This document shows, piece after piece, positions 15,508 to 25,109 of a stretch of 33,356 nucleotides of DNA. The notes under the pieces are model-generated. The model searched no databases. It had not been told where the DNA came from and saw only the letters and a list, made by a program, of their open reading frames with translations. This stretch comes from Saprospirales bacterium. GTDB lineage: Bacteria; Bacteroidota; Bacteroidia; Chitinophagales; UBA8649. Every line of letters begins with the position of its first letter. Position 1 is the first letter of the stretch. The DNA is taken from NCBI GenBank assembly GCA_002708985.1, contig PAPS01000003.1:1-33356 (forward strand), written 5' to 3'. The position numbers and the translations under genes are program-made.

Positions 15508-18312
15508 TCGTTCAAGTCGAAGCAGTTTAATATTGACAGCAAAATTTAAGTTAGCCGCGGCCTCACGAAATCCAAAAGTTGTTATTCCTATAACCTGACC
15601 CTTATTATTAAAGAGTGGTCCTCCGCTACTGCCGTGTGTAATCGGTGTCGTAGTTTGAATCAGATTATTATTTTCTCTAAGACCAGAGATAATACCGTTC
15701 GATAAGGTTTTTTCTAATTTAAATGGATTCCCTATAGCATAAACTTCTTCGCCAATCACATTGCTCAAATATGAGATATCTAGTTTTGGAAATTCTTGCC
15801 CATTGTTATCAACTTCGAATATGACAAAATCAGTTTCCTCGTTCTCTTCAATTATTCGTTTTATTTCAAAAATCTCACCATTTTCTAATAAGATTTCAGC
15901 ACCCCTATAGTTTTTCTTATTGAGCACATGATAATTGCTTACACCAATTCCATCTGAGCTAATAAAAAAACCTGAACCTATACCACGATCAGAACCATCT
16001 CCAGCAAAGACATAGAATACTGCATCTTTAGTTTTGTAGAAAAGTTTTGTTAAACTCTCTTCTATATTTTGGTTCATAACATCATGTACGATAATCTCAA
16101 CGGAAATTCTTCTATGCTCAGCACCTCTTTCATCATGAACGACAGTCCTATGTTCAATGTCAAGGTTAACAGAATTTAGTGTAGATATATTGCTTTCTAA
16201 ATAATTTCTTAAGCCAAGAGTTCTGAGATATGCCAATTCTTCATTTTCTTTAATAAGATCATTTTGATTTAAGTAAATCGTTCTTAAATCACCGTCGTTA
16301 AAATAGTAGTTGTCAAGATTACCATATTCACCTCTATATTTTAACCTAGAAGTTATAGGAGTGCCATCAGTAGACCCCGTAATAATAACACTAACGTTTC
16401 GTCCAGGTGTTAAATACTTTTTCAACTCGTTTTCAAGTGTTCTTTTGATAAAAGTTGAGGTTAGTAATGCTGAATTAGATTGGTCTAATCTGTATGCTCC
16501 GCCGGGATAATCATTTGTATTAGTTTCTAATTTGGCTTTGACCACTTCGTAGAAATACTCTACATGTAGATTTAATTCAGGATTTCTAGCATCCTGGATA
16601 TCTTCTTTAATTGAAGCCCGTACACCTGTTATAATGTTTGATGAAATTGGAAGAGATTCGGCCAATTCCTCTTTTACTTCGACTAATTGTTCCTGTAGTA
16701 TTTTCTCTTGATTTCTCGCCTCTGTTTCAGCTTTTTCTCTTGTTTCTTCCGAGTTTGATGTCTGCCCATCATCTCCTCCAGCTTCGCGCTGACGACGTAA
16801 TTCTTCGATAAGATCCTTGAGTGGTCCAAAATCATTTTCTGCGCGTTCAAAACGCTCTCGGTCGTTGGTCGACCAATAACTTCGAATAAATTGTTCGATT
16901 TGCTCGACTCCAAGACGTTTACCGATAATTCGTTTTTCCGCGTCAAGCACGAAGACTACAGGTGTTGCGGATAAATCATAGTTGTCACGCATACCACGGT
17001 TATTGAATAGATCAGCCACGTTGTAGAACTTCTCTAGGCCTTTGGATTCGATGAATTCATGCCATTCTTCAACTTGTGCAGAATCATGTACGGTCGTGGA
17101 TACGGCATAGATACTAATGTCATAGTCCATGAATTTTTCATGAAAATCAACCAGTTTTGGCGTAGCCTTTTTACAGTGCCCACAATCCGGGTCATAGATA
17201 AAAAGGATAGTATAGTCAGACTTTATATTGTCGAGGCATACTTCATTAAGCCGATTAGCTGGAAAAGTAAAGTTATGGTCATACAAACACATCTCTGGAG
17301 CAATCTGACCACAAACAATGGGGGCTAAGGCCATACCACGTTCCACAATCTTTGCATTTTGGGCGCTGTCCGTCCAATAAGCCAATCCTGTTTTGTAATA
17401 GCGCATGACAAGCTCCACATAGATTTTATCCATGCAGACAATTTCTGAATTTGCGTATTTGTTGAGGACTTGTACTAGGACATATTGAAAAACATCATCA
17501 TTAGCTCTAGACAGTTCCACGATATTAACTGCAGCCCTCATCAGAGAATCCGGGACTTGCTCAGTAGCCTTGTCCAAGTAATTCATCATTTTGTTGTGAA
17601 ATACCGGGGTACGGATAATTCCTGGATCTGAAAAGTCAATATAATCTAAGAAATGGTCATGGTAGTATTGGAACTTTATTCGATTATCTGCTTCACTCAG
17701 CCATTCTGGAATTTCTGTTTCTTGCATTACACCAAGCAGCGCGGCATAAAATAGGGTGGAATGTTCACGCATGAGCGCTGCACGTGAGGCTTTAATTGTT
17801 TGGCTAAGCACTTCTATTTGATCTCGAAGGGCTTTCTTTTGTTCTGCATCGGCGACTCCTTGGATTTGGGCGTTGAGTGCATTGGCCTGCTTACTCAGTG
17901 CAGCCATTTGATCCATGTCTTGATAGAACACATCATTTTCTGCACTTCCTTGGAAGGCGAGGTTATCGACCACATTATCTGCTGATGTGCGAATATCAAA
18001 GGATTCATTGCCAGATACGATAAACTCAAAGTAGATATTACCTAGTTCGGGGAAGACTGCTAGGTAGACTCCTCTTGGAATGTCTTCAATGTGGTTCCAT
18101 ACGGCGCGTCCTCTGCCATCTGTAAATAAACTGTCCTCGATATAGTGTTTGCCCTGTTGATGATAGGCTATTGTGATTTTTTTATTAGGATAACCATCAA
18201 TTTGAAAGGATATATCATGACTCTTCTGGCGTTTTTGTGCTTGGCTGAATAGCGGTAGAGCACAGAGTAAAATAAGTCCTAGTCCTTTATATAATTTTGA
18301 GCGATGATGCAT
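15499..18312 (-). CDS. Multidomain secreted protein: DUF4369/DUF5106-like + thioredoxin-like (CGHC) + coiled coil + OmpA-like + trypsin-like (S1C) serine protease
   Basis: 937 aa with signal peptide. 'FIYDPDCGHCKKATPKLVDF'; 'SVIITGSTDGTPI...ENEELAYLRTLGLRNYLE...RRISVEI'; 'GSGFFISSDGIGVSNYHVL', 'ETDFVIFEVD', 'THGSSGGPLFNNKGQVIGITTFGF' (His/Asp/Ser). Confidence 0.85.
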   Translation of the reverse strand: MHHRSKLYKGLGLILLCALPLFSQAQKRQKSHDISFQIDGYPNKKITIAYHQQGKHYIEDSLFTDGRGRAVWNHIEDIPRGVYLAVFPELGNIYFEFIVSGNESFDIRTSADNVVDNLAFQGSAENDVFYQDMDQMAALSKQANALNAQIQGVADAEQKKALRDQIEVLSQTIKASRAALMREHSTLFYAALLGVMQETEIPEWLSEADNRIKFQYYHDHFLDYIDFSDPGIIRTPVFHNKMMNYLDKATEQVPDSLMRAAVNIVELSRANDDVFQYVLVQVLNKYANSEIVCMDKIYVELVMRYYKTGLAYWTDSAQNAKIVERGMALAPIVCGQIAPEMCLYDHNFTFPANRLNEVCLDNIKSDYTILFIYDPDCGHCKKATPKLVDFHEKFMDYDISIYAVSTTVHDSAQVEEWHEFIESKGLEKFYNVADLFNNRGMRDNYDLSATPVVFVLDAEKRIIGKRLGVEQIEQFIRSYWSTNDRERFERAENDFGPLKDLIEELRRQREAGGDDGQTSNSEETREKAETEARNQEKILQEQLVEVKEELAESLPISSNIITGVRASIKEDIQDARNPELNLHVEYFYEVVKAKLETNTNDYPGGAYRLDQSNSALLTSTFIKRTLENELKKYLTPGRNVSVIITGSTDGTPITSRLKYRGEYGNLDNYYFNDGDLRTIYLNQNDLIKENEELAYLRTLGLRNYLESNISTLNSVNLDIEHRTVVHDERGAEHRRISVEIIVHDVMNQNIEESLTKLFYKTKDAVFYVFAGDGSDRGIGSGFFISSDGIGVSNYHVLNKKNYRGAEILLENGEIFEIKRIIEENEETDFVIFEVDNNGQEFPKLDISYLSNVIGEEVYAIGNPFKLEKTLSNGIISGLRENNNLIQTTTPITHGSSGGPLFNNKGQVIGITTFGFREAAANLNFAVNIKLLRLERFK

Positions 18313-18316
18313 AGGT

Positions 18317-18664
18317 CTACGATTTAAGCTTATTGGTTTCTTCCATTAGATTTTGGCAGAAGGTCTTCATCATATTTTGTGCCAAAGGATTTTTTGTCGC
18401 ATCCACATAGGATTTTGTGAGGTTTATCAGGTTGCGTACATAATGCATATTCATCTCATCAACGGTCATAGAATTTGTCCAGAGATTGATACTTAGTGAA
18501 TTGTTTATAACTGGGTCCCAGATCCCCAAATTAAATGCCTTGCAGTCTTTGACACCTTGTGATGAGTTCGCGCTGGCAGACCATTTTAAATCAACGGGCA
18601 AGTTGTTTTCATTGAGACCAACTTTGATTTTGATTTCTTCCCAATTTTTAACCTCGTTTTTCAT
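18317..18664 (-). CDS. gldC: Gliding motility protein GldC-like
   Basis: 115 aa; 'IKVGLNENNLPVDLKWSA', 'CKAFNLGIWDPVINNSLSINLWTNSMTVDEMNMHYVRNLINLTKSY...MMKTFCQNL' follows the GldC pattern. Confidence 0.82.
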   Translation of the reverse strand: MKNEVKNWEEIKIKVGLNENNLPVDLKWSASANSSQGVKDCKAFNLGIWDPVINNSLSINLWTNSMTVDEMNMHYVRNLINLTKSYVDATKNPLAQNMMKTFCQNLMEETNKLKS

Positions 18665-18730
18665 AGGAGCAAGTTACACAAGTAGAAGGTAATAGTGTGA
18701 AGATTTAAAGCGAATCCTAGGAATAAAGTA

Positions 18731-19351
18731 TTATTTCAGAGATTGGATTCCTTCAATCCAGTCCTTTTGTATGGTCTCTCCTTGATCCTTCAGATACCAT
18801 TGTGTTGTCTTCTTGAGTTTCTCCTCTTTTGTTGCACCTTTGCTAAGCCAATCTTTTACTAGATTCTGTAGGGTAGATGGCCTCGGACCCCATGTCCATA
18901 ATACACTTTCCGCGTCATCGGTAATTAAGACTTTGGGTATGGCTTTTGCTCCATTGGTTAAATGGTTATTCATAATTTCTGGAGAAGTATCCCGATAGAT
19001 AATTCTCAATTCAATAAGACCAGGGTTTACTTCGGCAAAACATTCTAATACAGGAAGGGCAAAGGCAGCATCTCCGCACCAAGGTTCCGTGATGCAATAC
19101 ATTGTAAGCTTCTGCTCTATACATATCAGTAGGTTGTATAGCTTTTTATTAAGTCTGAATCGACTCCCAAAACGCTGCATACGTTCGTAGTTAGCACGCG
19201 TATAGTCCAACCAATAAGGACTGTCGTAAAATGTTTTTTCGCTCTTTCCTTCTACAATAGAGGTGAAATCTTGCAGATAACTTTCATAACTTACGCTGTG
19301 TTCTCGGAGTGTACCCATTGGTATACGATTATATTGTAGCGTAACCATCAA
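18731..19351 (-). CDS. Thioredoxin-family protein (single Cys, 'WCGDA' type)
   Basis: 206 aa; 'CITEPWCGDAAFALPVLECFAEVNPGLIELRIIYRD', 'AIPKVLITD'. Start may be the internal Met at 'MGTLREHS'. Confidence 0.8.
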   Translation of the reverse strand: MMVTLQYNRIPMGTLREHSVSYESYLQDFTSIVEGKSEKTFYDSPYWLDYTRANYERMQRFGSRFRLNKKLYNLLICIEQKLTMYCITEPWCGDAAFALPVLECFAEVNPGLIELRIIYRDTSPEIMNNHLTNGAKAIPKVLITDDAESVLWTWGPRPSTLQNLVKDWLSKGATKEEKLKKTTQWYLKDQGETIQKDWIEGIQSLK

Positions 19352-20099
19352 TTCCCTCTACTAGTTCTTGGAAAGGACTGTGGTTTTTAAGTTGCTTATG
19401 TAGTGCACGAAAATCTTTGGGCCAAGGAGCATTAACAGTTAATGGATCTGAGTTAATCGGGTGGGATACGGTAATGCTGTGAGCATGTAACGTCAAGCGT
19501 TGGATAAATGGCCGTTCATCGCGCTTTCCCTTATAATTTGATTTAACACTAGAGAGATAAAATGAATCTTGTGGGCCATAGAGCTCATCAACAAGCAGGG
19601 GAGTCCCTAGAGATTTAGCATGGACACGAATTTGATGACTTCGCCCAGTTTTGGGTTGGAAGGCAATGAGTGAAATTTGTCCGTAGCGTGCCAGGCAATG
19701 ATAATCGGTATGAGCTTTTTGGCCATTTGAATCGATCTTGTAGATATTACCCTTTGAGGATTTTTCTGCTATTCTAAAATCGATGTATCCTTTAGTTTTT
19801 TTCGGAAAGCCGTGAACAAAGGCATGATAGGTTTTGCTCACGCTACGGTTCTGAAACTGTAGGCTTAGATCGCGATGGCTTTTGGCGTCTTTGGCGAAAA
19901 TAACGACACCTGAGGTTCCTCGATCCAGCCTATGTACACTATAGACGGATTCATATTGCTGGTCAGCCCATGTTTTTAAATCCTTGACCACTTTATGTCC
20001 TTGCGGAAAACGACCTGGGACAGTTAACCAGGTTGCGGGCTTATCCAATACGAGAATAGCTTCATCTTCAAACAGCACTGAAGGAGTGATGGCTTTCAT
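19329..20099 (-). CDS. RluA-family pseudouridine synthase
   Basis: 'MKAITPSVLFEDEAILVLDKPATWLTVPG', 'SVHRLDRGTSGVVIFAKD', 'KTGRSHQIRVHAKSLGTPLLVDELYG'. Start at 20099 is preferred over the track's 20147. Confidence 0.92.
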   Translation of the reverse strand: MKAITPSVLFEDEAILVLDKPATWLTVPGRFPQGHKVVKDLKTWADQQYESVYSVHRLDRGTSGVVIFAKDAKSHRDLSLQFQNRSVSKTYHAFVHGFPKKTKGYIDFRIAEKSSKGNIYKIDSNGQKAHTDYHCLARYGQISLIAFQPKTGRSHQIRVHAKSLGTPLLVDELYGPQDSFYLSSVKSNYKGKRDERPFIQRLTLHAHSITVSHPINSDPLTVNAPWPKDFRALHKQLKNHSPFQELVEGIDGYATI

Positions 20100-20106
20100 A
20101 GTCAAA

Positions 20107-20760
20107 TTATATTTCGTACTTGCCGAGTTTTTGAAGGAATTCTCCATGGGGCATTTCCATCACATCTCCTGATTGAAGACCGTCAATGTTAAAAGGTCCA
20201 ATGCTCCAGCGCACAAGGCGCAGTGCTGGAAAGCCGACGGCAGCGCACATTCTTCGCACCTGTCTGTTTTTCCCTTCTCGAATGGTAACTTCGATCCATG
20301 AGGTGGGGATATTCGCTCGAAACCTAACCGGAGGGTTTCTTTCCCATAGGTTAACCTGGTCAAGTCGCTTTACTTGCGCTGGCAGCGTCGTTACGGCTTT
20401 TCCTTTAATCGAAAAGGTAACGCCTAAATTGAAGCTTCGAATAGCATCGTCGCTGAACTCTCCTTCAACCTGGCACCAATAGCTTTTAGCAATATGATTT
20501 CTTGGATGTAAAATACGTTGGTTGAGTGAAGGATCATTAGTGAGCAGGAGTAGGCCCTCTGAGTCTCTATCGAGGCGTCCAAGTGAATAGACATCTTTTG
20601 GTACAAAGAGAAGTTCTTTAAGTCCTGGGTGATTTCCTTCCGGGGTAAATTGACTCAAATAGCCATATGGCTTATTGAGTAAATAGGTTTTATAATGCCT
20701 TGTGGTGACCCCTTTACCTCGGCTTCGGCGATCTCTATTCTCTCTAAACGGTTTGCGCAT
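20107..20760 (-). CDS. RsuA/RluE-family pseudouridine synthase
   Basis: 217 aa; 'YLLNKPYGYLSQFTPEGNHPGL', 'YSLGRLDRDSEGLLLLTND', 'REGKNRQVRRMCAAVGFPALRLVR'. Confidence 0.92.
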   Translation of the reverse strand: MRKPFRENRDRRSRGKGVTTRHYKTYLLNKPYGYLSQFTPEGNHPGLKELLFVPKDVYSLGRLDRDSEGLLLLTNDPSLNQRILHPRNHIAKSYWCQVEGEFSDDAIRSFNLGVTFSIKGKAVTTLPAQVKRLDQVNLWERNPPVRFRANIPTSWIEVTIREGKNRQVRRMCAAVGFPALRLVRWSIGPFNIDGLQSGDVMEMPHGEFLQKLGKYEI

Positions 20761-20817
20761 GGCACGAAGGTAGAAAGATTCATAAGTCTCTTGAGCATAT
20801 ATTACGTCGAGTTCTGA

Positions 20818-21555
20818 TTATGTCATCAATGCATCGTAGGCTTCTTGAATTATTCGAAATTTTTCTGCAGTGGCTTGACCACCTTTTCGATCGGGGTGAT
20901 ACTGCAGGACGAGTTTTCTGTACGCCTTCTTTACCTGGGTTTTGTCAGCATTTGTTGGTATACCCAATACGGAGTAATAACGAGCATTATTATTTGGATT
21001 TTCCACTTTTGTATTTGATATAAAGGGGCGCTGGCTTTGTTGAAAACCTCTTTTTGCATCTTCAGGGCTAAGGCCAAGCCCTCTGCCTATCAAAAGTGTT
21101 TTCTGCAGTTCAACTTGACTTAATGTTGGTTGAATCTTTCGTACTCTACAAAACAATAAATACACTTGAAGCCTTGAATTTGGGTTGAGTAAGGAGGCCA
21201 ATGTTTCAGCTGCATGGGCAATGCGTGAAGCTGTAGGATTGGTTTGTCGAGCATGAAGGTATAAGGCATCTCCTTCTTGCCTTCCATAGCGTTTGCGAAA
21301 TTCTTGCCTTATATAGAGCCATTGTTGTTTTTGGGTTTCTGCGGAGTGAGTGATTGCAGCACGAAGTAACACCGCAATTTCTTGCAGTGCAATGCGGTAG
21401 TCCTGACCTTGTTTGTGATTGGTATGGTTGCCATTGGGTAACCAGTGTTTTTCTAGGTAGTATCCAGCAGCAAAGGCCATAAAGGCCAATCCAGGACCCC
21501 CAAACTGCCATCCTACAGCAAAACAAAGCCATTTGAGCCAACCACTACCTACCAT
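20818..21555 (-). CDS. DjlA-like membrane-associated J-domain co-chaperone with TerB-like N-terminus
   Basis: 245 aa; Gly-rich hydrophobic N-terminus, helical middle, C-terminal 'YYSVLGIPTNADKTQVKKAYRKLVLQYHPDRKGG' with the HPD motif. Confidence 0.85.
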   Translation of the reverse strand: MVGSGWLKWLCFAVGWQFGGPGLAFMAFAAGYYLEKHWLPNGNHTNHKQGQDYRIALQEIAVLLRAAITHSAETQKQQWLYIRQEFRKRYGRQEGDALYLHARQTNPTASRIAHAAETLASLLNPNSRLQVYLLFCRVRKIQPTLSQVELQKTLLIGRGLGLSPEDAKRGFQQSQRPFISNTKVENPNNNARYYSVLGIPTNADKTQVKKAYRKLVLQYHPDRKGGQATAEKFRIIQEAYDALMT

Positions 21556-23192
21556 TTAAGCCACGTTCCTAGGTAGAGGGTTTGTCCTTGGGGTACCACG
21601 CCGGTAATCGTGTAATATCCTTGCGCTAGATTACTTGTCTTCAGGGTATGGTTAATGGAGACCGTATTGGATATGTCTTTTGAAAACACGACCTGCCCTA
21701 AATGATTGATAATTTGGATGGCTGAAAGTGCCTTTTGAACATGTATATTGATAGCTTCTCGCCCTGGATTAGGATAAATGTAGGCCAGGGAGCTATTTAC
21801 ATCTTCTATAGAGCTGCAGGGTACAACATTGACATATACTTCGGCGGTATCACAGTCTGATGAATCAAGAGAAGAGCATTTGGCATAGGTGAATACTTCT
21901 GTTCCAATAAATGTGGCATTGGAACTAATGGCTATTTTTCCATCTTGGAGTACTTGAGCTACTACATTTAATGGACTGTCAACGAGTATTGGATTCATTT
22001 CGCAATTGGCATCATTAATACCTACTTCGTAGACTTCTACATCATCGAGGCAAAGATTTACAGATACATCTCCCACCTGACAGGATGGAATGGGTGCAAC
22101 TTGAAGAGAAATCTCTGCTGTATCACATTGGTTTGCTGTATCACAAACAGCATATTCTATAAAATCACTTCCCAGATATCCTTGATTGGAAGTATACACC
22201 ACTTGACTACCTAATGCCGATGCACTTCCTGACAAAGGAGGTGTTACTAAACTAATTGTATAGGCTCCTGATGAACACAAAACATCGTTTAATAAAACAT
22301 CAATGGTATCTTCTATTTCGCTGTAAACAGTTTGCTGATCGTTATTGGCTATAGGAGGTAGGTCACTTGTATACATGTCAATGTCGAGTTGGTCGATAAT
22401 CAAGGTTGAGCCATTATTCCCTGTGAAATCGCTAGTTAATTGAAAATTTCCGCCCTCCAATGTGAGGTCTAGCTTTGAAGCGCAAACAAAAACAACCATG
22501 CTGTCTACCGCATCACAACTAATGTAGTTAAGGTCACCCCCAATTTCTCCCCAAAGGTTGGAAGGAGTAGACCCTATTTTTTCAAGACTGTAACCAACAA
22601 TTTGATTATTTCTTTTAGCCGCGATGGCGACAATTGCAGAATCATTAGACACGCCTTGATATTCATAACGCATAGACCATGACTTGGGTCGATTACTTAC
22701 GGGAACTCCCGTATTAGGATAGGTAAAGGGATTAAATACATCAAGACTTCCGAGGGCAATGAAGTCCTCAATAAGCCCAAGGTCAATATCAAACACACCG
22801 TTGACCATTATCCCAGGTGCCACAGTTGAAATGGTTTGTGGACCAAAGGCCGTTTCTACTATGATATTAAGGGACCGAGAGGAAATGCTTACTCCGGTAT
22901 CGCTAAGAAAGCCTGGTAATTTTGGACGTACTAAGGTGTCATTTCCAAGACTATCTGCTGTGGAAAGTTGATTGATTGTGGACCAACCGGTGGGGTCGGA
23001 ATATTCAGCTCTTCCTATGATCGCATATGGTACACCGAGGATGGTGCCGCTTTGATTAATAACATTAATTCGGTCATCCCATGCTTCAAAATCATAGAGT
23101 ATATTATTCTGAGCAAGGCATGAGATACTATGAGTTAGAAAGATTACAATAAAGAGTTGATATCGAAAAGGAAAAGACTGAAAACATTTCAT
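21549..23192 (-). CDS. T9SS-exported cell-surface protein (N-terminal adhesin/carbohydrate-type domain, Ig/cadherin-like repeats)
   Basis: 547 aa; signal peptide, 'PPIANNDQQTVYSEIEDTIDVLLND...DFIEYAVCDTANQCDTAEISLQV' repeats, C-terminal 'AYIYPNPGREAINIHV...IINHLGQVVFSKDI' type A sorting domain. Confidence 0.82.
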   Translation of the reverse strand: MKCFQSFPFRYQLFIVIFLTHSISCLAQNNILYDFEAWDDRINVINQSGTILGVPYAIIGRAEYSDPTGWSTINQLSTADSLGNDTLVRPKLPGFLSDTGVSISSRSLNIIVETAFGPQTISTVAPGIMVNGVFDIDLGLIEDFIALGSLDVFNPFTYPNTGVPVSNRPKSWSMRYEYQGVSNDSAIVAIAAKRNNQIVGYSLEKIGSTPSNLWGEIGGDLNYISCDAVDSMVVFVCASKLDLTLEGGNFQLTSDFTGNNGSTLIIDQLDIDMYTSDLPPIANNDQQTVYSEIEDTIDVLLNDVLCSSGAYTISLVTPPLSGSASALGSQVVYTSNQGYLGSDFIEYAVCDTANQCDTAEISLQVAPIPSCQVGDVSVNLCLDDVEVYEVGINDANCEMNPILVDSPLNVVAQVLQDGKIAISSNATFIGTEVFTYAKCSSLDSSDCDTAEVYVNVVPCSSIEDVNSSLAYIYPNPGREAINIHVQKALSAIQIINHLGQVVFSKDISNTVSINHTLKTSNLAQGYYTITGVVPQGQTLYLGTWLKW

Positions 23193-23328
23193 AAAAGAAA
23201 GATAGAGAATACAAGATTATAAACTTGTTAACTATGCGATGAGATTTGTGGATATAAATTTACCTTCTCTTGCCGAACAATACGGCTCCTTGATGCATTT
23301 TACATATAAATAATTAAATACACAAATC

Positions 23329-23958
23329 ATGGCAATAGTAGGAAAGAAAGCTCCTTATTTTTCTTGTACGGCAGTAGAAGGTGGAGGAGACTTTATTGAA
23401 AATTTTTCGCTTGAACAATTCATCGGAAAAAAGAATGTGATTTTCTTTTTCTATCCATTAGACTTCACTTTTGTTTGCCCGACAGAAATCCTGGCATTCC
23501 AAGATCGCTTGGCGGATTTTGAAGCTCGCGAAACTGCTGTAGTAGGTTGTTCTGTGGATTCTCACCAAAGTCATTGGGCTTGGCTTAATACTCCCAAAGA
23601 TCAAGGAGGAATTCAGGGTGTTACCTATCCGATTGTATCGGATTTATCGAAAACCATCTCTATGAATTACGGTGTACTTGCCGGCGACTATGACATGGAT
23701 GAAGAAGGGAATTGGACTTTTGATGGTGTGGCTCAATCCTATCGCGGATTATTCTTAATTGACAAAGAAGGGGTGGTTCGCCATCAGTTGGTGAATGATT
23801 TTCCTCTTGGCCGAAGTATTGATGAAGCATTGCGTTTAGTCGATGCGTTGCGTTTCCACGAAGAGCATGGTGACGTTTGCCCAGCAAATTGGGAAGAAGG
23901 AAAAGATACTATGAAAGAGACTCACGAAAGTGTTGCTAACTATCTAAGCAAAAACTAG
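23329..23958 (+). CDS. 2-Cys peroxiredoxin (AhpC/Prx1 type)
   Basis: 209 aa; 'FFYPLDFTFVCPTEILAFQDRL', 'SVDSHQSHWAWLNTPK', resolving-Cys 'GDVCPANWEEGKDTM'. Confidence 0.96.
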   Translation: MAIVGKKAPYFSCTAVEGGGDFIENFSLEQFIGKKNVIFFFYPLDFTFVCPTEILAFQDRLADFEARETAVVGCSVDSHQSHWAWLNTPKDQGGIQGVTYPIVSDLSKTISMNYGVLAGDYDMDEEGNWTFDGVAQSYRGLFLIDKEGVVRHQLVNDFPLGRSIDEALRLVDALRFHEEHGDVCPANWEEGKDTMKETHESVANYLSKN

Positions 23959-23978
23959 TATCACTACATTTTACAGTT

Positions 23979-24005
23979 AAGCCCGGCGAAAGTCGGGCTT
24001 TTTTA
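23979..24005 (+). terminator. Intrinsic terminator downstream of the peroxiredoxin
   Basis: AAGCCCG-GCGAAAGT-CGGGCTTTTTTATT: GC-rich stem followed by a T-tract. Confidence 0.9.
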
Positions 24006-24013
24006 TTCATTGA

Positions 24014-25081
24014 TTACTTTTTTCCTAAACTGCATCGCAGACCAATTTGAAAGGTTGCTGTATGGTATGGATCTCTAAAGGAAAGACGCTCAAGCGCCTC
24101 ATCTCTCCGTTCAATATTATACGTTGAATTACTGTTTTGATCGAGCGTGTTTTGGTAAGAGATTTCTCTTATAATCATAGGTAGGTCGGCTTCAGTGTAT
24201 ACATCCTTTAAGGTGGTATATCCTAATGCTCTTCCAAATTCAATCTGCGCGGGAGTACCCTGTATAGTAGCCTCAGTAATTGTTGTTTTTAAGGAGGGTA
24301 CAGCAAGTGCTACAAAGTCTACTTGGGCTAAAATTCCAATTCTTGGAGATAATGCGTAGTCAAGTCCTGCCTTACTTTTAAAGCCAAGGTTCAGTCCTCC
24401 GCTTGTTTTTGCTTGTATATCAACGTCAATCACAATACTTGCTCCCAAGGCTTCACTATCTTCATTGAGTCCCTGTAGTGCGGGGTCTATCAGCGGCAAA
24501 TACGTTTCTGCTAATACGCCCGTTTCGTCATATAAGTAAAGTTCTACCAAAGTCTGTCCAAAAATGGGTAGATATGGTCCAAAGCTGATGTAGGGACGAA
24601 ACTTTCCGAGTTTCGTAGATACTTCTACATAGGGGGAAAGGCTCAGCATTTGTGTGTAAGTATCTTGTCTTCCGCGGTATTCTATGAACCCGGTATCAAT
24701 AAACCTTTCTGCATTTAGAACCTTAGAAGAACGTAAGGCATTGCATTCTAATCCCAAGGATAGGCCCGGTATTTTTTTTAAGGGCCAGCTCATATTGACT
24801 GAAAACATTGCACCAGCACCTCGACTCCCTCTCTCTTCCTTAAAAGTGTACGCGCTTTGATTTTGAATGTAAGTAAACCGTGTTATTTCATCAATTGGTG
24901 ATCCAATATTGCTTTGTAGGGCCGGTATTCCGTAGCCCGCAAGAATTTGGAGTCTGGGTTTGTTCTGATGATCATCCTTCTGGCTGTGAATCGGCGACCA
25001 CATAGTTTGTATCGCAATGAAAAGGACAAATCGTAGTAGTTTTGGAAGCATAAGTGGCATTAAATTTGATTTAGAGAGCAT
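24014..25081 (-). CDS. Outer-membrane beta-barrel protein (porin-family-like)
   Basis: 355 aa; hydrophobic N-terminus, then alternating amphipathic strands ('LGKFRPYISFGPYLPIFG', 'LDYALSPRIGILAQVDFVAL', 'HTATFQIGLRCSLGKK'). Exact start is uncertain (25081, 25060 or 25051). Confidence 0.68.
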   Translation of the reverse strand: MLSKSNLMPLMLPKLLRFVLFIAIQTMWSPIHSQKDDHQNKPRLQILAGYGIPALQSNIGSPIDEITRFTYIQNQSAYTFKEERGSRGAGAMFSVNMSWPLKKIPGLSLGLECNALRSSKVLNAERFIDTGFIEYRGRQDTYTQMLSLSPYVEVSTKLGKFRPYISFGPYLPIFGQTLVELYLYDETGVLAETYLPLIDPALQGLNEDSEALGASIVIDVDIQAKTSGGLNLGFKSKAGLDYALSPRIGILAQVDFVALAVPSLKTTITEATIQGTPAQIEFGRALGYTTLKDVYTEADLPMIIREISYQNTLDQNSNSTYNIERRDEALERLSFRDPYHTATFQIGLRCSLGKK

Positions 25082-25109
25082 GTTCTTCGATAAAATACAA
25101 GAAAAATTG

